NCBI GenBank assembly: GCA_046299435.1
Contig: JBKBIC010000228.1
Coordinates: forward strand, 1 to 7,573
Source: M3007 sp046299435
GTDB taxonomy: Bacteria; Bacteroidota; Bacteroidia; Chitinophagales; Saprospiraceae
Direction: 5' to 3'
Length of the DNA stretch: 7,573 nt
In this document: positions 1 through 4,714 of the stretch, one piece after another
Numbering within the stretch: position 1 is the stretch's first letter
How the letters are laid out: every line of letters starts with the position of its first letter
The notes under the pieces: generated by a model
The model's database searches: none
Told to the model about the DNA's origin: nothing
What the model saw: the letters and a program-made list of their open reading frames with translations, nothing else
Program-made: the position numbers and the translations under genes

Positions 1-1062
1 GGCAACAGCTACGCCACCACGACCTCCGGCGAGGACTGCGACGACAACAACCCCGATGCCTATCAGGAGGAAACGTGGTACCAAGACAGCGACTCGGACG
101 GGCGGCACGGAGATTCCGGCTTTTACTGCGGCGCGCCAGGCGCGGATTGGAGCCGAATGACGGTCGGCAACGACTGCAACGACAGCAACCCCGATGCTTA
201 CCAAAACGAGATGTGGTTTCAGGATAGCGACTCGGATGGGCGGCACGGAGATTTCGGCTTTTACTGCGGTGCGCCGGGCGCGGATTGGAGCCAAATGACG
301 CTCGGCACCGACTGCAACGACAGTAACCCTGATTTGTACGCGACCTCCAACTGGTTTATGGATGCCGACGGCGACGGCTACCACCCGCAAGGTTTGGAAG
401 CGTACAATGTGTGTGGCTCTCCGGGGCCGAATTTCATCCCATCCACGATGGGTTACGACTGCGACGACAACAACTCGGATGCCCACGCGCTCGAAAACTG
501 GTACTTGGATGCCGACGGCGACGGCTGGTTCACCAATTTTATGCAGTCCTGTGGCGCACCCGGCGCAGGCTGGCGCAGGGACGACGGCCTCACCGGGTAC
601 GGCGATTGCGACGACAACAACCCCGGCGCAGCCGAAACCACGACCTATTACCTCGATTCGGATGCCGATGGCTGGCACACCATCTCCGCTCCGTTTTGCT
701 ATCCGCCCGGCGATGCCGAATGGGTGCTCAGCACAAACGGCCCGGACGATTGCGACGACTCCGATGCCAACGAGTTCCCCGGCCAAACTTGGTACAAAGA
801 CTCCGATGCCGACGGCTACTCCGACGGCACGACCCAAACCGCCTGCGAACGCCCGGCCCAGCATTTTTTGGCAAATGAACTGACGGCCATTTCGGGCGAT
901 TGCGACGACGCGGACGCGGCGCGTTTCCCCGGCAACCCCGAAATCTGCGACGGCAAAGACAACAACTGCGACAGCACCTTGCCCGACGACGAGGCCGACG
1001 CGGACATGGACGGCACGGCCACCTGCGCGGGCGATTGCGACGACAACGACCCCGACCCATCC
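1..1062 (+). repeat. Tandem Asp/Cys-rich metal-binding repeats (46-49 residues each)
   Basis: Equivalent points of successive units fall at 73, 211, 349, 496, 643 and 787, giving periods of 138, 138, 147, 147 and 144 bases. Each unit has an aromatic pair, a D-x-D-x-D-G loop (DSDSDG, DADGDG or DSDADG), a Cys about 10 residues later, and a D-C-D-D/N-x-N/D motif before the next unit. The loop resembles EF-hand/thrombospondin type 3 calcium sites, so Ca2+ binding is a reasonable inference. The last part (895-975, DCDDAD...EICDGKDNNCD) matches the PF11617 MopE-type metal-binding motif. Two Cys per unit suggest regular disulfides. The window opens within a unit, so the array extends upstream. A detached extra unit lies at 2089-2220. 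Confidence 0.9.
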
Positions 1063-4000
1063 TCGCTGGACAGTGCGCCGCCGACAGCCATTTGCCAAGA
1101 CATCACCGTGACGCTGGGCAACGACGGCACCGCCAGCCGAACCGCGCAAGCTTTCGACGGCGGCTCCTCCGACGGCTGCACGCCCACGAACCAACTCGTG
1201 TTTTCCATGCCATTGGCCGACCGCCAATTTGATTGTTCCGAAATCGGCACCCAAACGGCCACGCTCACCGTCACCGACTTGGGCGGCAACACGGCCTCTT
1301 GCTCGGCCAACGTCACGGTCGCTGTCAGTTGTGGTTTGCCCTTTGGGACGGGTTTCGAGGGCGTAGGTTTCACGTCCGCGACGCTCACTTGGCCCGCGTT
1401 CACCTGCCCGGCAGCCCAGACGATGGACATTTATCTTTCGACAGAAAACACGGCCCCGGCGAGCACGACCGCGCCCACATTTGCGGCCCAAACAGGCACG
1501 AGCAAAAACCTCACGGGGCTGGATTGCGGCACGACTTACTACGCTTGGTTCCGCACCAACTGCGGCACGGATGTGAGCGATTGGCATCTTTCGCCGGTGA
1601 TTTTTGCCACGACCGCGCTCAACTGGCCCACCGTGAACCCGACGACGACTACCGCTTGCCTCGGCGATTCCGTCACCCTCACGGCCATTTCGCAGCCGGG
1701 CACGGTGGTGGCTTGGTACGACGCGGCCAGCGGCGGCAACCAAATCGCCATTGGTTCGACGCTCAAAGTCGCGCCAGCGCAAACGACCTATTACTATGCC
1801 CAAGCCCAAGTGGGCGGCACCCTTTCCGAAGCACCTGCCTGCTTCAACCCATACCGTCCGCAGGCCCTTGTCGTCGTGCCGATTTTTGCCAGCGCGTATG
1901 GCCCGACCTACGCCTGCGAAGGCAACAGCGCAACCCTGACCGCCAGCGGCGGCACAGCCTACCAGTGGAGCACAGGCGAAAACACGTCCATGATAAACGT
2001 CTCGGAAACAGGCACTTATGGCGTGACCATCACCCACACAAGCGGCTGCACTGCCACCCGCACGCTTGATTTCTCCGTCTATCCCTACGCCACTTATTAC
2101 TACGACGAAGACGGCGACGGTTTCCACCGCCAGACCCAAACCGATTGCATCTCCCCCGGCACGGGCTGGTCAACCTCCACTTCGGGTTACGATTGCGACG
2201 NNNNNNNNNNCCCCGACCCATCCACTGGCGATTTGCAGCCGCCGACCGCCATTTGCCGCGACCTGACCGTCGCGCTCGACGAGGCAGGCGAGGGCAGCTT
2301 CGATGTTGAGGATATTGACAACGGCTCGTTTGACAACTGCACGCCCGGAAAAGGTTTGCGTTTTTATGTGCCGGGTGAGGAGCGCGAGTTCAATTGCGAT
2401 TCGGGAAATGACCTTTCGGCCACGCTCACCGTGACCGACGATGCTGGCCTCACGAGCACTTGCACCGCCCTCATCACCGTGCTGGACATTCTGTATTACC
2501 AGCACACGCACACCCGCGAAGCCTCCGACGCGGCTGCCAGCGACAAACTTGGCTTCGGCTTGGCCATGAATAACGGGTTCATGGTCGCGGGCGCGCCCGA
2601 CCACAAAGTGGGCATCCACCACAAACGCGGCGCGGCTTATGTCTTCGGCGAAATCACCGACGGCTGGGAGGGTTGGGAGGAAATCCAGCAAATCGTCGCC
2701 TCCGACGGCGCGGCGGTGGACTATTTCGGCAATTCCGCCGCCATGGACGGCTATACGATGGTCGTCGGGGCGCACGGCGACAACTTCGGGACAATCACCG
2801 ACCAAGGCTCCGCCTACATTTATTATCCGCTGGGGCCGTACCCGTCCATCTGGACGCAAGTCGCCAAAATCTCGGCTTCCGACGGCGCGGCTTATGATTA
2901 TTTCGCTGGCTCCGTTTCGGTCACGGACGGCGTGGTCGCTGCAGGCGCAGCCAAAAAGAAAATTGGGGCAAACACCGCACAGGGTGCGGCGTACATTTTT
3001 TACCAAGATGCCGGCGGCACCGACAAATGGGGCCAAGTGAAAAAATTAGTCGCCTCGGACGGCGCGGCCAACAACTTCTTCGGCAACTCCGTCAGCATCG
3101 GCGACGATGCCGAATTGCTGCTCGTCGGTGCCAACGGCAACGCGAGCAACCGGGGCGCAGCCTATCTTTTCGCAAAAGACCAAGGCGGCACCGACAACTG
3201 GGGCCAGCTGAAAAAACTCACCGCTTCCGACCCCGCCGTCGGCGACGGATTCGGGGTTAGTGTCTCGCTTGACGAGGAATACGCCATCGTCGGTGCGCCC
3301 AACAAAAACGGCTATCGTGGCGCGGCGTACATCTTTGCCCAAAATCAAGGCGGCGCGAACAACTGGGGCCAAGTGAAAAAACTCACCTCCCCCGATGCCG
3401 CCGCGAACGACCGCTTCGGGCAAACCGTCGTCGTCAGAGGCCAGTACGCTTACGTCACGGCCATCCGTGCAAACGGGAACGCGGGCGCAGTCTATGTCTT
3501 CCACCGCGAGTTGGGCGGCCCGAACAACTGGGGACACGTCGGTACTTACACAAACGGGGACGGCGATTCGGGCGATCAATTCGGCTACGCCCTCGCGGTT
3601 GACCGAGAATATCTGGCTGTCAGTGCCAATCTGGCCGATATGGATGTCCGCGACAGGGGCACCGATAGCCCATTGGGAGCCAGAGGCCCCGTGCTGACCG
3701 ATGCAGGCGAAGTCTGTGTGTTCACGGGCGAAAACTGCGCTACCCGAAGCGAACTGGAAGACAAAAGCCACGCGGCGCAAAAGCAGTCGGTCACGGCTCG
3801 CAACCGCGCGGCCTCGCCGGCGCGCCCGCTGGCTGTCCCGCCGTCGGTCAAATGCTCGCCCAACCCATTCCGCGACGAATTGACCATCGAGATAGATGCC
3901 ATTGGCGTAGCCAAGTTGACCGTGACCGATGCAGCAGGCCGCACGATGACCAGTGTGGATTTGCCCGTTGGTTTGGGCCGTTTCACGCTGGAAACCAGTG

Positions 4001-4080
4001 CGTTCCGCGACGGGATGTACTTCGTGCAAGTTTCCTCGGAGTCGGGCGTGCGCGTGGTGCCTGTCGCGCTGCTGCGGTAG
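1..4080 (+). CDS. Giant secreted mosaic protein, 5'-partial: metal-binding repeats, HYR, FN3/Ig, FG-GAP propeller, T9SS sorting domain
   Basis: The reading frame is open from base 1 to the TAG at 4078-4080 (1359 residues visible); start and signal peptide lie upstream. An internal ATG at 157 falls inside a repeat and is not a credible start. Visible order by window residue: Asp-rich metal-binding repeats (1-354); HYR-like domain starting PPTAIC (360-441); FN3-like domain (about 443-539, ending near GTTYYAWFRTNCG); two Ig-like domains of the CHU_C-associated style (about 540-627 and 628-696); one more D-x-D-G-D-G metal unit (697-740) interrupted by Ns; second HYR (747-830); seven FG-GAP-type repeats (841-1247); low-complexity linker (1248-1282); T9SS type A sorting domain (1283-1359). 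The inferred role is a T9SS-exported, Ca-stabilised cell-surface or released protein, perhaps an adhesin. No catalytic motif was seen. The C-terminal half is paralogous to the next gene. Family assignments are by eye; the ligand is unknown. Confidence 0.93.
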   Translation, partial: GNSYATTTSGEDCDDNNPDAYQEETWYQDSDSDGRHGDSGFYCGAPGADWSRMTVGNDCNDSNPDAYQNEMWFQDSDSDGRHGDFGFYCGAPGADWSQMTLGTDCNDSNPDLYATSNWFMDADGDGYHPQGLEAYNVCGSPGPNFIPSTMGYDCDDNNSDAHALENWYLDADGDGWFTNFMQSCGAPGAGWRRDDGLTGYGDCDDNNPGAAETTTYYLDSDADGWHTISAPFCYPPGDAEWVLSTNGPDDCDDSDANEFPGQTWYKDSDADGYSDGTTQTACERPAQHFLANELTAISGDCDDADAARFPGNPEICDGKDNNCDSTLPDDEADADMDGTATCAGDCDDNDPDPSSLDSAPPTAICQDITVTLGNDGTASRTAQAFDGGSSDGCTPTNQLVFSMPLADRQFDCSEIGTQTATLTVTDLGGNTASCSANVTVAVSCGLPFGTGFEGVGFTSATLTWPAFTCPAAQTMDIYLSTENTAPASTTAPTFAAQTGTSKNLTGLDCGTTYYAWFRTNCGTDVSDWHLSPVIFATTALNWPTVNPTTTTACLGDSVTLTAISQPGTVVAWYDAASGGNQIAIGSTLKVAPAQTTYYYAQAQVGGTLSEAPACFNPYRPQALVVVPIFASAYGPTYACEGNSATLTASGGTAYQWSTGENTSMINVSETGTYGVTITHTSGCTATRTLDFSVYPYATYYYDEDGDGFHRQTQTDCISPGTGWSTSTSGYDCDXXXXPDPSTGDLQPPTAICRDLTVALDEAGEGSFDVEDIDNGSFDNCTPGKGLRFYVPGEEREFNCDSGNDLSATLTVTDDAGLTSTCTALITVLDILYYQHTHTREASDAAASDKLGFGLAMNNGFMVAGAPDHKVGIHHKRGAAYVFGEITDGWEGWEEIQQIVASDGAAVDYFGNSAAMDGYTMVVGAHGDNFGTITDQGSAYIYYPLGPYPSIWTQVAKISASDGAAYDYFAGSVSVTDGVVAAGAAKKKIGANTAQGAAYIFYQDAGGTDKWGQVKKLVASDGAANNFFGNSVSIGDDAELLLVGANGNASNRGAAYLFAKDQGGTDNWGQLKKLTASDPAVGDGFGVSVSLDEEYAIVGAPNKNGYRGAAYIFAQNQGGANNWGQVKKLTSPDAAANDRFGQTVVVRGQYAYVTAIRANGNAGAVYVFHRELGGPNNWGHVGTYTNGDGDSGDQFGYALAVDREYLAVSANLADMDVRDRGTDSPLGARGPVLTDAGEVCVFTGENCATRSELEDKSHAAQKQSVTARNRAASPARPLAVPPSVKCSPNPFRDELTIEIDAIGVAKLTVTDAAGRTMTSVDLPVGLGRFTLETSAFRDGMYFVQVSSESGVRVVPVALLR
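1078..1323 (+). other. First HYR-like domain of the upstream gene
   Basis: The translation starts PPTAICQDITVTL and ends TLTVTDLGGNTASCSANVTV, the HYR-like (PF02494-type) immunoglobulin-fold pattern. It has four Cys (AIC, DGC, FDC, ASC). Unlike the second HYR of this gene and that of the next gene, it is not followed by the VLD-I/V-LYY junction or by a propeller, but by an FN3-like domain. Confidence 0.8.
1327..2088 (+). other. FN3-like domain followed by two Ig-like (CHU_C-type) domains
   Basis: Bases 1327-1617 encode an FN3-like domain with the cues SATLTWPAF, LTGLDCGTTYYAWFRTNCG and a closing FATTA. Bases 1618-1881 encode an Ig-like domain with ACLGDSVTLTA, VAWYDAASGG and TTYYYAQAQ, the pattern of the Ig-like domain often found next to gliding-motility/CHU_C modules. 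Bases 1882-2088 encode a second one with ACEGNSATLTASGG, YQWSTGE and VSETGTYGVTIT. These are normally structural spacers or weak binding modules in Bacteroidota surface proteins. Boundaries are approximate. Confidence 0.75.
2089..2220 (+). repeat. Isolated metal-binding unit interrupted by the N gap
   Basis: It encodes YATYYYDEDGDGFHRQTQTDCISPGTGW and then GYDCD, four unknown residues, and PDPSTGD. The unit clearly belongs to the array at 1-1062 but sits after the Ig-like domains and directly before the second HYR. The pattern PDPS-x-x-D-x-x-PPTAIC also closes the first array (from 1051), so the junction from metal unit to HYR occurs twice in this gene. Confidence 0.8.
2201..2210. other. Assembly gap (10 Ns) inside the coding sequence
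   Basis: Ten consecutive unknown bases follow GATTGCGACG and precede CCCCGACCCA. The same two flanks occur at 1033-1058 separated by only seven bases, so a homologous fill of seven bases would keep the frame, as does the 10-N placeholder. The exact size of ten may be a fixed scaffolder value; the true missing length could be a few bases or many repeat units. Confidence 0.97.
2239..2490 (+). other. Second HYR-like domain, start of the shared C-terminal cassette
   Basis: It encodes PPTAICRDLTVAL to TCTALITVLD, with four Cys (AIC, DNC, FNC, STC) and the DNGSFDNC turn typical of Bacteroidota HYR domains. It runs straight into VLDILYY and the propeller. The downstream gene has the same PPTA...VLDVLYY arrangement, which marks the 5' edge of homology between the two genes. 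Confidence 0.85.
2521..3741 (+). repeat. Seven FG-GAP-type repeats forming a predicted beta-propeller (upstream gene)
   Basis: Repeat starts are at 2521, 2698, 2875, 3052, 3223, 3388 and 3553. The core pattern is ASDgaa-x-D-x-FG-x-S-V followed by a short hydrophobic strand (IVGAp/VGAnGN), G-A-A-Y-I/V-F and then NNWGQ-x-K-K-L-T. This is the FG-GAP/FG-GAP_2 (PF14312-like) signature, and seven copies fit a closed seven-bladed propeller. The last repeat carries an acidic/basic insertion (about 3640-3690) that is shorter in the paralogue, and ends VCVFTGENC. Confidence 0.88.
3847..4077 (+). other. T9SS type A C-terminal sorting domain (upstream gene)
   Basis: It encodes VKCSPNPFRDELTIEI, then a strand with LTVTDAAGRTM, then LETSAFRDGMYFVQV and a final VVPVALLR. 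The x-PNPF, D-x-x-G-R and G-x-Y-x-x-x-V landmarks are those of the Por_Secre_tail/T9SS type A sorting signal (TIGR04183-like). In known systems this domain directs passage across the outer membrane and is usually removed, sometimes with attachment to surface lipopolysaccharide. A linker rich in Ala, Arg and Ser precedes it. Confidence 0.92.
3989..4041 (+). repeat. 53-base perfect direct repeat, copy 1 (copy 2 at 7521-7573)
   Basis: Bases 3989-4041 are identical to the last 53 bases of the window (7521-7573) and encode most of the LETSAFRDGMYFVQVSSE segment of both sorting domains. Just upstream of each copy the two genes differ at several third-codon positions, so the perfect identity begins abruptly. 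Confidence 0.95.
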
Positions 4081-4108
4081 TATGTAATCTTTCTGGTCGC
4101 AGAAATTT

Positions 4109-4151
4109 CCCACCCTGCCCGGCTCGAAGCCGAGGCAGGGTGGGGCGTTTT
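4109..4151 (+). terminator. Rho-independent terminator after the upstream gene
   Basis: An 11-bp perfect stem pairs CCCACCCTGCC (4109-4119) with GGCAGGGTGGG (4134-4144). A further 5-bp stem (4120-4124 with 4128-4132) sits inside, closed by a 3-base loop with one bulged A. GCG and a TTTT run (4148-4151) follow. It begins 29 bases after the stop codon, so the two large genes are probably separate transcription units. Confidence 0.85.
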
Positions 4152-4379
4152 GTGCCAGTAAGGGAAACCCTTAAAAACAATCGAGTTGTCCAGCGCGTAT
4201 ATTGTTATCGAGTTTGCGAATAATAAGTGAGCCTTTCTGCCAATACTTTTACAACGCACTTTTTAATACTGACACCCAAGCAGTACTTGCGTAAGCAAGC
4301 CACCTCACTAGCTCTACCTGTTTTTTTGAAGGGCGCACTGCCCGGCTCGCACACAACCTACCTACTTGCCAACTACCCT

Positions 4380-4409
4380 TTTGCGAGTTCCTGAACCTTA
4401 TTACATTTT
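4380..4409 (+). promoter_or_regulatory. Possible Bacteroidota-type promoter for the downstream gene
   Basis: TTTG at 4380-4383 and TACATTTT at 4402-4409 are 18 bases apart. This resembles the Bacteroidota -33 TTTG and -7 TAnnTTTG elements with one mismatch in the -7 box. Initiation near 4415 would give a leader of about 220 bases containing all three hairpins described below. Similar boxes without a well-spaced -33 element occur at 4244 and 4608, so this is only a candidate. Confidence 0.3.
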
Positions 4410-4445
4410 CACACTGACATAATCCCGCTGTCTTCTAAACCAAAC

Positions 4446-4467
4446 TTCCCCGGTGTCTTCCGGGGAA
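4446..4467 (+). other. Hairpin 1 in the leader of the downstream gene
   Basis: TTCCCCGG (4446-4453) pairs perfectly with CCGGGGAA (4460-4467) around a six-base loop, TGTCTT. No T run follows on either strand, so it does not look like a terminator. Confidence 0.6.
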
Positions 4468-4499
4468 AATTCCTCATTTTCTAACACGCTCTTTTTCAG

Positions 4500-4527
4500 T
4501 CCGTTAGGGTCTGTGGCCCTCAACGGA
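4500..4527 (+). other. Hairpin 2 in the leader of the downstream gene
   Basis: TCCGTT (4500-4505) pairs with AACGGA (4522-4527), and inside it AGGG (4506-4509) pairs with CCCT (4517-4520), with one bulged C and a seven-base loop. A five-T run occurs at 4535-4539, seven bases after the stem, too far for a standard terminator. Confidence 0.6.
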
Positions 4528-4566
4528 TGCACTGTTTTTACCTCGTTGCGGCTGGTGCCGTTGCGG

Positions 4567-4598
4567 GGGCGGGCTTGTATTGCCCTACGCGCCCTTTT
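4567..4598 (+). terminator. Terminator-like hairpin 3, just before the downstream gene (possible attenuator)
   Basis: GGGCG (4567-4571) pairs with CGCCC (4590-4594), and inside it GGC (4572-4574) pairs with GCC (4582-4584) around the loop TTGTATT. TTTT (4595-4598) follows directly. The stem has an asymmetric internal loop, so it is weaker than the terminator at 4109. It lies 41 bases before the ATG at 4640. It is preceded by a small CGGC/GCCG stem (4549-4560) and a direct repeat CGTTGCGG (4544-4551 and 4559-4566), which offer alternative pairings. It could be an attenuator, the end of a small RNA, or chance. Confidence 0.35.
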
Positions 4599-4639
4599 CC
4601 ATAAAACTAACTTTTCACCAATAATTCACTTCACCAATT

Positions 4640-4714
4640 ATGTCATTAAAACTTTCTCCCCGCTATCTCTTGCTGTGCGCCGCCTTGTGCTGCGCAGCGC
4701 GTTTGGGCGCAGCC
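4640..4714 (+). other. Sec signal peptide of the downstream gene
   Basis: Residues 1-25 have a short basic n-region (Lys4, Arg8), a hydrophobic core LLLCAALCCAA and a likely cleavage site after LGAA, before DWYV. No clear lipobox is present: the Cys residues lie within the core, not after an L-x-G/A pattern at the cleavage point. It supports Sec export before T9SS translocation. Confidence 0.8.

Larger units (their letters stand above)
4152..4639 (+). other. Intergenic region without a credible gene
   Basis: These 488 bases are less GC-rich than the flanking genes and contain no convincing ORF. They hold a small hairpin with a GTAA tetraloop (CTTGC 4286-4290 with GCAAG 4295-4299), a seven-T run (4321-4327) with no stem before it, a possible promoter (4380-4409), three larger hairpins between 4446 and 4598, and a 9-base direct repeat TTCACCAAT at 4614-4622 and 4630-4638 just before the next start. 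A GTG-started frame from 4453 overlaps the next gene's signal peptide and is discounted. Confidence 0.7.

Noticed and set aside
157..159. ATG as the start of the first gene
   Set aside because: The frame is open from base 1 and the ATG falls in the middle of a metal-binding unit with no signal peptide after it, so the gene begins before the window.
73..900. Regularly spaced repeats that might suggest a CRISPR array
   Set aside because: The period is 138-147 bases, is a multiple of three, is in frame throughout and encodes a coherent protein motif.
816..1430. Minus-strand open frame (204 codons)
   Set aside because: It is opposite metal-binding repeats and the HYR domain, is Ser/Val-rich without a recognisable family, and has no independent start signals.
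1233..2069. Plus-strand open frame in another phase (278 codons)
   Set aside because: The product is His/Arg-rich low-complexity sequence with no domain signature, and it overlaps the well-supported HYR/FN3/Ig coding frame.
3046..4113. Long open frame on the minus strand (355 codons), plus another at 2170-3036
   Set aside because: They lie opposite the propeller and sorting-domain coding sequence. Their products are repetitive in step with the sense-strand repeats, and the sense frame has clear domains. High GC and repeat structure explain the absence of stops.
4321..4327. Seven-T run as a terminator
   Set aside because: No stable stem lies directly before it; the nearest hairpin (4286-4299) ends 21 bases upstream.
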